Source of the DNA: Aurantibrevibacter sp041747755
GTDB taxonomy: Bacteria > Bacteroidota > Bacteroidia > Flavobacteriales > Flavobacteriaceae
Assembly (NCBI GenBank): GCA_041747755.1
Contig: JBGTEN010000153.1
Location: forward strand, 28,240 to 92,239
DNA length: 64,000 nt
Direction of reading: 5' to 3'
Below the pieces are notes generated by a model, which worked only from the letters and a program-made list of their open reading frames with translations, did no database searches and was not told where the DNA came from. Numbering within the stretch: position 1 is the first letter of the stretch; every line of letters starts with the position of its first letter. A program made the position numbers and the translations under genes. This document shows positions 52,516 through 62,349 of this stretch, one piece after another.

Positions 52516-55500
52516 ATGAACCATAAATCCCTACTACTATTCGCTCTCGTAATACTTATTTCTTCTTGTAAAAACAAAGAGGTATCTAAGGAGTTTGATA
52601 ATCTAAATCTATATCAAGCGTATGTTTCTCAGGTTTCTCAGGGAATTATTTCAACGAAAAGCGATGTTCGGGTGGTACTGAATGAGCCAATTTCCTCTTG
52701 GCAGAGTGGTGTGACATTGGATAAAGGACTGCTTACAGCGAATCCCTTGGTAAAAGGAAAGGTGATAGCACTAGATAATAAAACAATTGCTTTCGTCCCG
52801 GAAACTGGTTTTAATCCCGATACCGAGTACACCTTTACCTTAACAGTAGACAAGATTATAAAGGAAGTCCCAAAAGAATTAAGCACGCTAACCTTTGGTG
52901 TAAAAACTCTGAAACAGCAGTTTAATGTGTATACTAATCCTTTACAGTCGTATACCAGAGACCGACAATATTTGGAAGGTCAGCTGCGAAGTGCAGATGT
53001 GTTAGACTTGGCAACCGTTAAAAAATTGATCACCGTAAACCAGAACGGGAAAGCGGTTGGGGTGAAATTTGACGAGTCGGTAAAAGAAGGTACACAGTTT
53101 CAATTTAAAATTGATAGTATTCAAAGATTTGAAGAAGACACCACGCTCGAAATTCAATGGGATGGATCCAAGCAAAACATTGATAGTAAAGGTCAAAGTG
53201 CCATTTTAATTCCGGGGAAGAATAATTTTGTTGTGTTGAATGTAACCACAGAAGCTACTGATAGCCAGGTCTTACTAATTAGCTTTTCCGATCCCATTAA
53301 AAAAGGACAGGACTTTAAAGGCCTGGTAGTTTTGGAAGGGGATATTACCCCCAAGTTTTCTATTGACGGCAACACCTTAAAAGTATATCCTTCGCTGGAT
53401 ATTACCGGGATGCGAAACATAGAAATTTTTGAGGGAATAGAAAGCGCTGAAGGGCATAAATTAAAAACCAAATTTGAAGAGCGAATAACCTTTGAAGACC
53501 CAAAGCCGGAAGTGCGCATGCTTTCCAGCGGTTCTATACTGCCCTCCTCTAGCAACTTAAAAATTAATTTTGAGTCGGTCAATCTTAAAGCCATAGATGT
53601 AGCTGTATTTAAAATCTACAGCAACAATATCCTACAATTTTTACAAAGCAATACTATGGATGGCGACTACAACCTGAGAAGTGTTGCACGGCCCATTGCT
53701 ACCAAAAAAATTGAACTTCAAAATAATTTAGCCAATGCAAATGGGAAGTGGGCAGCCAATGCCTTAGATTTGAAAGCATTAATGAGTCCGGAGGTTGGGG
53801 CAATCTACCGCGTAGAACTAAGTTACAAGCCCGCCTATAGCCTTTATAAATGCGATAGCACCAATTTTACAGAAGAGGCAGAAAGTAATGAAAATTTTGA
53901 TGAGGAATTGGAGACGAGTGCTTGGGACGGAGTTGAAGATTATTACGATTATGATTATTACTACGGCTATGATTGGAATGAACGGGAAAATCCATGTCAC
54001 ACCTCTTACTATCTGGATAAAAAAGTGGGACTTAATGTACTAGCTTCTGATCTAGGGGTCATCATCAAAAAAGGGGTAAATAACACCTACTTTATTGCGG
54101 TAAATGAAATTCTGAATACCAATCCGGTGGCAGGAGCCAAAGTAACCTTTTACAATTTTCAACAGCAGGTTTTGGGAAATACCGTTACCGCGGCTGATGG
54201 TACTTCTAAATTTAACACTGAAAAACCGGCCTACTTCGCAGTAGTGGAAAACAACAATCAAAAAACGTATGTAAAATTAAATGATGGGAACGCCCTGTCG
54301 GTAAGTAAGTTTGATGTTTCCGGGGTAGCATTACAAAAGGGAATTAAAGGATTCATTTTTGGAGAACGTGGGGTATGGCGTCCCGGAGATCTGGTCTATT
54401 TGTCTTTTTTGCTGAATGATAATGCCAATAAATTACCGGGTGGGCATCCGGTAAAATTGGAACTTTTAGACCCTTACAACAAAGTGGTGCATCGGGAGAT
54501 AAAAACAGCCGCACTCAATAATTTTTACGATTTTCAAATAAAGACCGATGAAAATGCCCCAACAGGAAATTGGCTGGCAAAGGTTTCCGTTGGTGGGGCC
54601 TCTTTCACCAAGACCATAAAGATTGAAACCATAAAGCCAAACCGACTTAAAATCAATACCAGCTTTGCCGATGAGGTATTATCCGGTGCTCAACCCATCA
54701 AAGCCGAAATGGAAGTAAAATGGTTGCACGGTGCTATTGCAAAAAACTTAAAGGCAGATGTCACAGCGAAATTCACCCCTAAAACAACCACTTTTAAAAC
54801 CTTCCCCAATTATGTATTTGATGATCCTACGCGGTTATTTTCAATAGAAGATCAGGTGGTTTTCAATGGGAAGGTGAATGAAGAAGGGAAGACGAGCTTT
54901 AGCATAAATCCCCAAATGGCCTCTAAAGCGCCAGGAATGTTGAATGCCGCATTTGTCACGAAAGTGTATGAAAATGGTGGTGATTTTAGTACCGATGTGT
55001 TTACGAAAAGCTATTCTCCCTATAAAACGTATGTCGGCATCAATGTTCCAAAAGGCGATAAAACCAGAGGGATGTTGTTAACCGATGTGAAACACAATTT
55101 TGAAGTGGCCACCGTAGACGAAAAAGGAAATCCTAAGGCCGCGAACAATATTAAGGTTACGGTTCATAAAGTAAATTGGAGATGGTGGTGGGAAACCTCT
55201 GCCGATAACCTTTCTGCCTACAGTAGCAGCAATTATAGGGAAAAAGTGTTCGAGGAGACTATTAGTACGAATTCGGTTGGTAAGGGGACCTTTACTTTTG
55301 AATTAAAATATCCCAATTGGGGACGCTATCTGGTCTCAGTGGAAGATCCCAATGGGGGTCATGCCACAGGAAAGGATGTGTATATCGACTGGCCGGGCTG
55401 GGCCGGGAAGTCGCAGAAAAATGACCCATCTGCCGCTACTATGCTGGTGTTTTCAACCGATAAAGAAAGTTATAAAGTGGGAGAAACCGCTACCGTTACC

Positions 55501-58029
55501 TTTCCAAGTTCAGAAGGGGGTCGCGCCCTAGTTACCCTGGAAAATGGCAGTGAAATGCTGGAATCCCTTTGGGTAGAAACAACAAAAGGAGAAACCGCCT
55601 TTAAATTGCCTATCAAGAATAGCTATACTCCAAATGTATACCTTAATATCACCTTATTACAGCCACACGCCTCAACTTTAAATGATTCGCCTATCCGCTT
55701 GTATGGCATGGTGCCAATTTTAGTGGAGAACCCGGCAACAAAACTACAGCCCGAAATTGAGATGCCAAAAGTGCTGCGACCGGAAGAAAATATTACCGTT
55801 AAAGTAAAAGAAAAAAGCGGAAAGCCCATGACCTACAGCGTAGCCATAGTAGATGAAGGACTTCTAGACCTAACCCGATTTAAAACCCCTAATCCATGGG
55901 ATACTTTCTTTGCCAGAGAAGCGTTGGGCGTTAAGACATGGGATATATATGATGAGGTTATCGGAGCTTTTGGCGGACGAATAGACCAGGTATTTGCCAT
56001 TGGTGGAGATGATGATCTGGCAGGAGCCAAAAACAAAAAGGCCAACCGCTTTGAACCCATGGTAGTGGTGTTGGGTCCCTTTAGCTTAAAATCAGGCGAA
56101 ACCAAATCGCATAAAATAGATATTCCCAAATATGTGGGTTCGGTGCGGACCATGATTGTTGCCGGAGATGCGCAAAATGAAGCTTATGGTATGGCAGAAC
56201 GGACCACTCCTGTTCGTAAAGCCCTAATGGTGTTGGCTTCCCTACCACGGAAAATTACCCCTGGGGAAAAGGTAACCCTGCCTATTACTGTTTTTGCTAT
56301 GGAAGAGAAGGTGAAGAATGTAAGCATCACCTTAAAACAGGACAGAGCCTTTAAAATAAGCGGTGCCACTACACAAAATCTCACTTTTTCCCGGCCCGAT
56401 GAAAAAATGGTGTATTTTGATTTGGAAGTGGCCGATTTTGAAGGTATAGGAAAGGTAATCGTTGAAGCCAAAGGCAATGGAGAAACCGCTTCTTTTGAAA
56501 TACCGATAGATGTGGTCAACCCCAACCCGCTAACAACTGAAATTCAGGATTTGGTTTTGGAATCCAATGGGAGTCAGACGATTAACTTCGAAACCTTTGG
56601 CATTGCCGGAAGCAATGTGGCTCAGGTAGAATTTTCTACCCTGCCCCCAATGAACTTTAATGGTAGAATGCAGTATCTTATTCAATATCCGCATGGGTGT
56701 GTAGAACAGACCACTGCTGCGGCTTTCCCTCAATTATTTCTCACAAGCATTTTTGATGTTTCTTCCAATAAGAAAACCGAAATTCAAAAAAATGTGGAGA
56801 ATGCGGTTCGCCGTTTAGGAAGTTATCAATTGCCTAGTGGAGGTTTCTCCTATTGGCAGGGCGAAAATAGGGCAAATGATTGGGGAACCTCTTTTGCAGG
56901 CCATTTTCTTTTGGAAGCAGAAAAGAAGGGGTATGTATTGCCCATAGGATTTAAATCCGGGTGGATCAACTATCAGCAAAACAGTGCCAAACAATGGCGA
57001 GCAGGTAGCGGAAATTCCGATTTAGCACAGGCCTATCGTCTCTACACCCTCGCGGTTGCGGGGAATGCCGATATGGCCTCGATGAACCGTTTACGGGAAA
57101 CAACAAGTATTTCTAATGAAGCCAAATTCCGCTTGGCAGCTACCTACGCCATGGTAGGGCAGGCTTCGGTTGCGAAACAACTGCTAAATAGTAGTTCTCT
57201 TGATTTTAAAAGTCAGAAGGTGGACTACCAAACCTACGGGTCGGAACAAAGAAACAAGGCTATGGCGCTGGAGACCTATGTCTTATTACAGGATAAATCC
57301 AAAGCCCAGGAAATGGCGAAGACCGTAGCACAACAATTGGCATCCAGTGAATGGATGAGCACTCAAACTACTTCTTATAGTCTCTTGGCCATGGCTAAAT
57401 TTGCTGAAATGGTAGGAGGTAAAGGCATCAAAGCAAGCATAACCCTAAATGGAAAAACCGAATCCGTAAGCACCCAAAAAACGCTGGCAAACCGACCCCT
57501 CTCCATAAAAAAAGGAAGTAATACCCTTCAGCTCAAAAATGAGGAGGGCAATACCGTGTACGTGAGCATCATCAACAGTGGTATTTTGCCTGTGGGCTCA
57601 GAAAAAGAGGTGCAACGCAATTTGTCCGCTCAAATACGCTATAAAGGTCGTGATGGCTCCACCATGGATATAACAAACCTGGCCCAAGGTACCGACTTTG
57701 TAGCCGAAGTGACCCTGACCAACACCACCGGTAACGATATTAAGGATATCGCCTTACAGGAAATTTTTCCTAGCGGTTGGGAAATTGTCAACACCCGTTT
57801 CACCGATTTTGGTGAATATGCCCAGAACGAAGTTACCTATACTGATTTGCGGGATGATCGCGCCAATTTCTATTTTGATTTGAAAAAGAACGAGTCAAAA
57901 ACCGTACGCATTTTGCTGAATGCATCCTATTTAGGTCGCTACTATTTACCCGGCATTCAGGCAGAGGCGATGTATGATAATGATTATATTGTACGTACCG
58001 GTGGACAATGGGTTGAAGTGGTGCAATAA
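52516..58029 (+). CDS. Bacterial alpha-2-macroglobulin family lipoprotein
   Basis: A giant (1837 aa) envelope protein thought to trap foreign proteases. Lipoprotein signal ALVILISSCKN, a series of MG beta domains, the bait-like region, and the A2M thioester domain with the intact thioester motif CVEQ at C1395 (HGCVEQTTAA), then the complement-like helical repeats and receptor-like C-terminal domain. Between C446 and C494 is an insert rich in Asp, Glu and Tyr. Its normal partner pbpC is not adjacent but 5.2 kb downstream. Confidence 0.93.
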   Translation: MNHKSLLLFALVILISSCKNKEVSKEFDNLNLYQAYVSQVSQGIISTKSDVRVVLNEPISSWQSGVTLDKGLLTANPLVKGKVIALDNKTIAFVPETGFNPDTEYTFTLTVDKIIKEVPKELSTLTFGVKTLKQQFNVYTNPLQSYTRDRQYLEGQLRSADVLDLATVKKLITVNQNGKAVGVKFDESVKEGTQFQFKIDSIQRFEEDTTLEIQWDGSKQNIDSKGQSAILIPGKNNFVVLNVTTEATDSQVLLISFSDPIKKGQDFKGLVVLEGDITPKFSIDGNTLKVYPSLDITGMRNIEIFEGIESAEGHKLKTKFEERITFEDPKPEVRMLSSGSILPSSSNLKINFESVNLKAIDVAVFKIYSNNILQFLQSNTMDGDYNLRSVARPIATKKIELQNNLANANGKWAANALDLKALMSPEVGAIYRVELSYKPAYSLYKCDSTNFTEEAESNENFDEELETSAWDGVEDYYDYDYYYGYDWNERENPCHTSYYLDKKVGLNVLASDLGVIIKKGVNNTYFIAVNEILNTNPVAGAKVTFYNFQQQVLGNTVTAADGTSKFNTEKPAYFAVVENNNQKTYVKLNDGNALSVSKFDVSGVALQKGIKGFIFGERGVWRPGDLVYLSFLLNDNANKLPGGHPVKLELLDPYNKVVHREIKTAALNNFYDFQIKTDENAPTGNWLAKVSVGGASFTKTIKIETIKPNRLKINTSFADEVLSGAQPIKAEMEVKWLHGAIAKNLKADVTAKFTPKTTTFKTFPNYVFDDPTRLFSIEDQVVFNGKVNEEGKTSFSINPQMASKAPGMLNAAFVTKVYENGGDFSTDVFTKSYSPYKTYVGINVPKGDKTRGMLLTDVKHNFEVATVDEKGNPKAANNIKVTVHKVNWRWWWETSADNLSAYSSSNYREKVFEETISTNSVGKGTFTFELKYPNWGRYLVSVEDPNGGHATGKDVYIDWPGWAGKSQKNDPSAATMLVFSTDKESYKVGETATVTFPSSEGGRALVTLENGSEMLESLWVETTKGETAFKLPIKNSYTPNVYLNITLLQPHASTLNDSPIRLYGMVPILVENPATKLQPEIEMPKVLRPEENITVKVKEKSGKPMTYSVAIVDEGLLDLTRFKTPNPWDTFFAREALGVKTWDIYDEVIGAFGGRIDQVFAIGGDDDLAGAKNKKANRFEPMVVVLGPFSLKSGETKSHKIDIPKYVGSVRTMIVAGDAQNEAYGMAERTTPVRKALMVLASLPRKITPGEKVTLPITVFAMEEKVKNVSITLKQDRAFKISGATTQNLTFSRPDEKMVYFDLEVADFEGIGKVIVEAKGNGETASFEIPIDVVNPNPLTTEIQDLVLESNGSQTINFETFGIAGSNVAQVEFSTLPPMNFNGRMQYLIQYPHGCVEQTTAAAFPQLFLTSIFDVSSNKKTEIQKNVENAVRRLGSYQLPSGGFSYWQGENRANDWGTSFAGHFLLEAEKKGYVLPIGFKSGWINYQQNSAKQWRAGSGNSDLAQAYRLYTLAVAGNADMASMNRLRETTSISNEAKFRLAATYAMVGQASVAKQLLNSSSLDFKSQKVDYQTYGSEQRNKAMALETYVLLQDKSKAQEMAKTVAQQLASSEWMSTQTTSYSLLAMAKFAEMVGGKGIKASITLNGKTESVSTQKTLANRPLSIKKGSNTLQLKNEEGNTVYVSIINSGILPVGSEKEVQRNLSAQIRYKGRDGSTMDITNLAQGTDFVAEVTLTNTTGNDIKDIALQEIFPSGWEIVNTRFTDFGEYAQNEVTYTDLRDDRANFYFDLKKNESKTVRILLNASYLGRYYLPGIQAEAMYDNDYIVRTGGQWVEVVQ

Positions 58030-58064
58030 GTAATGAGTATTGAGTACAGAGTATTAAGTATTGA
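58030..58064. repeat. Tandem degenerate heptamer array, five units
   Basis: GTAATGA, GTATTGA, GTACAGA, GTATTAA and GTATTGA follow each other exactly, consensus GTAnnnA. The array begins 1 bp after the macroglobulin stop codon. Confidence 0.7.
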
Positions 58065-58120
58065 GAGTTTTGTAATGTCCCGGGTATGAAAAGAAAATAA
58101 TATATCATTAAAAAACATAT

Positions 58121-58148
58121 CCCCCTCCTTGGGAGGGGTTAGGGGAGG
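58121..58148. repeat. GC-rich palindromic intergenic repeat
   Basis: CCCCTCC (58122-58128) pairs with GGAGGGG (58132-58138) over a TTG loop and is followed by TTAGGGGAGG. It is by far the most GC-rich run in its AT-rich surroundings. I recall similar C/G-rich elements between genes of other flavobacteria; this copy is the only one I see here. Confidence 0.5.
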
Positions 58149-58280
58149 TCTTTTGATAAAGTACGAATACTATTTAAACCTGGTCAACTCTAATCAGGGA
58201 AATTCATGTTGGGTTATGAAGGGTTATTTTGTAGATAATTGAAGTTGCCCTTTACCTTTAAAATAAAAGCAATACTTCCT

Positions 58281-58895
58281 TTACAGCCTATGAAGTTTCT
58301 GAATAAGAGCAACTTTAGAATCTACATTAAATAATTGATATAATCTTTTTTGATAACTCTTAACAGTGTTGATGCTAATACAATGATTTTCTGCTGTTTT
58401 CTGATAGGATAAACCTGTGGCAAAAGCTTTTAGAATACTAAACTCACGATCTGATAAGGAGGTCTGATAGCTATCTTCAATATGTTTTTTTGATAAGGTG
58501 TTTTTTAAGGTTGCTGTTTGATGCTTGTATAGCGCGAGCTCAATATTCACCTTTAAAGCCGTCTCATTAAATGGCTTTAGGACATAACCGTATGGCAGTG
58601 TTTCTTTAACCCTTTCCAAGGTGGAAGCATCAGAAAGTGCTGTCAAAAATAAGAAGGGAATTTGGTAATTCTTATTTAAGGTTTTTGCAATGTCTATACC
58701 GGATTTACTACCTTTTATATTAATATCCAGAAGAATCAAATTTGGATTAGTAAATAAAATAGTGTCCATTACTTTATCGCCATTCATAACGATACCCGCA
58801 ACAGTATACCCGAATAATTCTAATGTGGATTTAATTTCTTCCGCAATTAGAGCTTCATCCTCAACGATAAGAATTTTTATATCAGATTTATTCAT
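58281..58895 (-). CDS. LuxR-type response regulator
   Basis: 204 residues from ATG 58895 (MNKSDIKILIVEDEALI). Receiver domain with acidic pocket (IVEDEA), phospho-acceptor in LILLDINIKG, FLTAL and YVLKPF, then a LuxR-type helix-turn-helix (LSDREFSILKAFATGLSYQKTAENHCISINTVKSYQKRLY). Its start overlaps the kinase stop by 8 bp, so the two are a coupled pair. Confidence 0.9.
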   Translation of the reverse strand: MNKSDIKILIVEDEALIAEEIKSTLELFGYTVAGIVMNGDKVMDTILFTNPNLILLDINIKGSKSGIDIAKTLNKNYQIPFLFLTALSDASTLERVKETLPYGYVLKPFNETALKVNIELALYKHQTATLKNTLSKKHIEDSYQTSLSDREFSILKAFATGLSYQKTAENHCISINTVKSYQKRLYQLFNVDSKVALIQKLHRL

Positions 58896-60831
58896 TTTTG
58901 GATAGTTTATAGGAAGAAAAAGTAAAATTGATTTCGGTTCCTTGCTCACTATCAATTTTTAAATTGCCTTCCAGTTGTTCTGTTAATGCTCGTATTAGCC
59001 TATTTCCAAATGATTTGTGTGATATTTTGTTTGGGTCATATCCAATACCGTTATCCTTAACTTTTAAATGTAATAACCCTTTCTTCTCCTTTAGAGAAAT
59101 ATGTAATGATCCTTTTCGATCCTCCGGAAAAGCATATTTTAGGCTATTGGAAATTGTTTCATTGATAATAAGACCAAGAGGAACAAGGGTGTCTACATCG
59201 ATATCTAAATTTTCTATATCTAAATGCAATTGAATTTTTTCTTCTGATATGGTGTATGTTGTGAATAACTCCTCACATAATTTCAACAAATAAGACTTAG
59301 CATTTACCCCTGTTAAGTTTTCTTTTTGGTAAAGATCCTGATGAATCAGTGCCATTGACCTTACCCTGCTTTTCCCCTCATTAATCGCCTTTATAGCCAT
59401 TTCATTATCTATAGAACGACCTTGTAAGGTTAATAGGCTCGATACAAGTTGGAGATTATTTTTAACCCTATGATGAATTTCCCGTAAAAGAATATCTTTC
59501 TCATCCAGGGCTTTTGCCAATACTCTTTTTTGCTTTAAATACTTTTGAATGATTAAATACAAACCAACACAAAGTATAGAGACTAAAACTAAACCAATAG
59601 CACCGGAGAGTATTGTTTTGTTTTTCTGACTAATTATTTCTTTTGATATTTTATTTTCAAAGTTCAACAGGTCAATTTGGTTTTCTTGCTCAGCGCGATC
59701 AAATTTGGCATCTTTCTCTGTTATTTTGTCCAACATCTCTTTATTTAGAATGGAGTCGTTAATTTGTTTAAACGCTTTAAAATACTCCAGAGCCTTAGTA
59801 TCATTCTTTTTGGCCTCGTATGCCTTTGATAAAATAGAGTATGCACTTTGCTGATGTGATAGAGACTGTGTTTCATTGCGGACTTCAAGAATTAATTCTG
59901 CCTGGTGAATTGCTTCATCGTACCGTTTTAATTCATAAAGAATTTCCGCCAGATTTACACGGGATTCAGCAATGTTGTAGGTACTTGGTAATTTTTCCCG
60001 AATCTCCAGAGCCGTTATATGATTTTCATAAGCTTCTTTTAACCGGCCTTGTTTTCTTTTAAGATACCCCATGAAGTCAAAATAGAATCCTAATCCCCAT
60101 TGGGTATTAAGTAAGGAGTCTAGTTTCCCTTGTTTTTTTAGATGAAATTCCGCGGCGTCAAACTTGTCTTGTTCAATATACATTAAACCCAAATTGGCAT
60201 GTACATTGGCCTGTCCCAGTGTATCGTTAATTTCTTCAAACATAGTTAAGGCTTCCTCATAACGGCTAATGGCTTTATCTTCTTGCCCGATATTAGAATA
60301 GAAAATTGCAAGGCCATTGGTGGCTCCTGCTAAATTTTTTTTGTCCCCTCTTGCTTTATGAATATCATATACTCCGAATAGGTAGTTTTGGGCCAGCTCA
60401 TTGTAACCCATAAAAATGTTCATACTTCCCAGTTGGTTGGCTACAAAAGCTAGTTCAACGGAATCTTTGATGCGTTTATAATAATAATAGCAACTATCAA
60501 ACTCCCTTATACTTCCTACGTAATTGCCCAACAATCTTTTTGCATAAGCCTGTAATTTTTTGGCTTTCATTAATTCGGCACTGTCCTTTCTGATGGTTGG
60601 CAGTTCCATCAATTTTTTGGTAAACACCGTGGTTTTTTCAACCGCTTCATCCAAAGAAATTTCAACCGCTTGCCAAAGCAATGCTATTTTTTCTATCTCT
60701 CTTGACTCGCTATTCAAAAGTCGTTCAATACTATCCAAAGACGTTTTTTGCGCTGTAACCTCAAAAGAATTAAGAGCGAACAGGAAATATACAAGAAGCA
60801 AATAAAGTGGAGTAGGCAATATTCTTCTCAT
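58888..60831 (-). CDS. TPR-containing sensor histidine kinase (HisKA_2 type)
   Basis: 647 residues: signal peptide, periplasmic TPR array (about 70-370), one membrane helix (near 405-425), then DHp motif LREIHHRVKNNLQLVSSLL with the phospho-acceptor His and an HATPase domain (SLKYAFPEDRKG, KDNGIGYDP). This is a common Bacteroidota architecture; partner is the LuxR-type regulator encoded next. The signal is unknown. Confidence 0.9.
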   Translation of the reverse strand: MRRILPTPLYLLLVYFLFALNSFEVTAQKTSLDSIERLLNSESREIEKIALLWQAVEISLDEAVEKTTVFTKKLMELPTIRKDSAELMKAKKLQAYAKRLLGNYVGSIREFDSCYYYYKRIKDSVELAFVANQLGSMNIFMGYNELAQNYLFGVYDIHKARGDKKNLAGATNGLAIFYSNIGQEDKAISRYEEALTMFEEINDTLGQANVHANLGLMYIEQDKFDAAEFHLKKQGKLDSLLNTQWGLGFYFDFMGYLKRKQGRLKEAYENHITALEIREKLPSTYNIAESRVNLAEILYELKRYDEAIHQAELILEVRNETQSLSHQQSAYSILSKAYEAKKNDTKALEYFKAFKQINDSILNKEMLDKITEKDAKFDRAEQENQIDLLNFENKISKEIISQKNKTILSGAIGLVLVSILCVGLYLIIQKYLKQKRVLAKALDEKDILLREIHHRVKNNLQLVSSLLTLQGRSIDNEMAIKAINEGKSRVRSMALIHQDLYQKENLTGVNAKSYLLKLCEELFTTYTISEEKIQLHLDIENLDIDVDTLVPLGLIINETISNSLKYAFPEDRKGSLHISLKEKKGLLHLKVKDNGIGYDPNKISHKSFGNRLIRALTEQLEGNLKIDSEQGTEINFTFSSYKLSKNE

Positions 60832-61031
60832 TTGTAAACAGCTTTTTTAAACAAAGTCTTTAAACTTATTTGCCACAAGCCCTTGTAAGAACTATGATTA
60901 TATGAAGCACAAATAATGGGGATTTCTAAATATAGAATTTTTGCGCAATAAATCATCAAGCATTCCATGTAAAATTGTTGTTAAGATTTTGAAATAATAG
61001 TTGTTGGTCCAATATAATTTCGTCGTTATTT

Positions 61032-61178
61032 TTATGTAGTTTTTATCTTGTTTTGATGATAGTGCTTGCCAATCTGAAAATCTATTTCCAAAAGATCCTT
61101 TGCAATGTTAAATAAGGTAAGATCTTGTTCTACCGTTAAGTGTACCAAGGAATTGAAATGATTGTATTCTTTATTCAT
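61032..61178 (-). CDS. Possible 48-residue small protein
   Basis: An ORF too short for usual gene calls, ATG at 61178 and TAA at 61032-61034. The product (MNKEYNHFNSLVHLTVEQDL at the start) has a plausible amphipathic helical make-up and no membrane segment. It lies in a 400-bp stretch with no other gene, between two minus-strand genes. It may be a real small protein or the remainder of a decayed gene. Confidence 0.35.
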   Translation of the reverse strand: MNKEYNHFNSLVHLTVEQDLTLFNIAKDLLEIDFQIGKHYHQNKIKTT

Positions 61179-61231
61179 CTAAAGAGTGAATTTATTAAAC
61201 GTAGTTTTACTAAAACTATTTATTAACCACT

Positions 61232-61561
61232 CTACACATTGTCACGTGAGTTTTTAAGAAAAACATCCTCCATTATAGCTTTCTCCAGTTGGTCTTTTCC
61301 ATCAAAACGAATATCAATTGTGAAGGCAGACTCTAACTTTTCTATAATTACATAAACAACAACATTAATAAAGAGGATTAGTGCTCCCCAAATGATCTGG
61401 TTAAAAAATAGTAAGCTTATTCCAAATAGTAAAAAAAGAAGAAAAACCAAAAGCCGATTGGTGAGCGATAATGTTCGTTTGTTTTTTTTGACCTCCCTGT
61501 CTTTTTTAATAGTACTAAGGTTAATTTTTTCTTGTGCCTGAAGAATTAGTGTTTTTTCCAT
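61232..61561 (-). CDS. Small two-helix membrane protein
   Basis: 109 residues with a basic N-terminal region (KKDREVKKNKRTLSL), two closely spaced membrane helices (about 33-48 and 52-70) and a soluble acidic C-terminal tail. No family recognised with certainty. It is monocistronic as far as visible. Confidence 0.6.
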   Translation of the reverse strand: MEKTLILQAQEKINLSTIKKDREVKKNKRTLSLTNRLLVFLLFLLFGISLLFFNQIIWGALILFINVVVYVIIEKLESAFTIDIRFDGKDQLEKAIMEDVFLKNSRDNV

Positions 61562-61616
61562 TTTGTGTTCCCTTTTAGAATTAATACTTTTTCAAATATG
61601 AGGTTCTATTTGCTTA

Positions 61617-61637
61617 GAAAAAACACCCATTCGGGTG
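61617..61637 (-). terminator. Terminator downstream of cvpA
   Basis: CACCC (61624-61628) pairs with GGGTG (61633-61637) over ATTC. In the minus-strand RNA the stem is followed by a T-run (TTTTTTC). It is about 150 bp after the cvpA stop codon. Confidence 0.65.
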
Positions 61638-61785
61638 AAAAATTCTGAAAAAGGATTATTTAAGGTAGCACAGTGCTGCTAAAGCTTATGGCTAATAAGT
61701 GAGGGGTCTGTAAATAAAGGAATGACGTATCCCGAACCAAAAAATATAGAAACTAACAAGAAAAAAAGAGATAAGAACTTAGGAA

Positions 61786-62277
61786 TTAGTCAACCGGTTC
61801 TCTGAGAACATAATTAAAGACAAGCGCACCAATCTCTTTAATAGGTTCATAGAGCTTAGAGCTGTCAAGGGTTTCCTGCTTTACAAAAGCAAAACTTCGG
61901 TTACTTCGTTCCATAAATATCAACAGCGCACCAAGGATGACGGCCACTTTTAAGGTGCCAAACAGACCGCCGGCAATCTTGTTTAGAAGCCCCAGCATAG
62001 CAAAATCCGCAATTTTGGTCAGGAATTTTCCGGCCAGGGAAACAATAATAACTATTAGGATAAAGGTGATCATAAAGGCAATAAGTTTCATATAGTTTTG
62101 ATCCCATTGCATGTTTTCGGAAAGGTAATCTCCGGTAATATAGGAGAAATGAATGGCACCGTAAAGTCCGGCTATTAGCGCAATAATTGAGGCGACTTCT
62201 ACAAACAGACCATTGCTAAGTCCTCTAAAAAGACCCCAAATAAGCATTAATCCCAAAATAATATCTAAAAAATTCAT
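61786..62277 (-). CDS. CvpA-family membrane protein
   Basis: 163 residues from ATG 62277 (MNFLDIILGLMLIWG). Four predicted membrane helices and the family start NFLDIILGLMLIWGLFRG; LLNKIAGGLFGTLKVAVILGALLI forms the last helix pair. E. coli CvpA is needed for colicin V export and envelope integrity. Here it stands alone, with a terminator downstream. Confidence 0.88.
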   Translation of the reverse strand: MNFLDIILGLMLIWGLFRGLSNGLFVEVASIIALIAGLYGAIHFSYITGDYLSENMQWDQNYMKLIAFMITFILIVIIVSLAGKFLTKIADFAMLGLLNKIAGGLFGTLKVAVILGALLIFMERSNRSFAFVKQETLDSSKLYEPIKEIGALVFNYVLREPVD

Positions 62278-62349
62278 ACGGTACAGTTTAAACAAATATA
62301 AAACTTTGATTTGTACCTTTGATTTTTTAGAAACAAGATGATTTTTTTG

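Noticed and set aside
58029..58280. Possible mobile element behind the macroglobulin gene because of repeats
   Set aside because: No transposase, terminal repeats or target duplication are visible; only a heptamer array and one palindrome.
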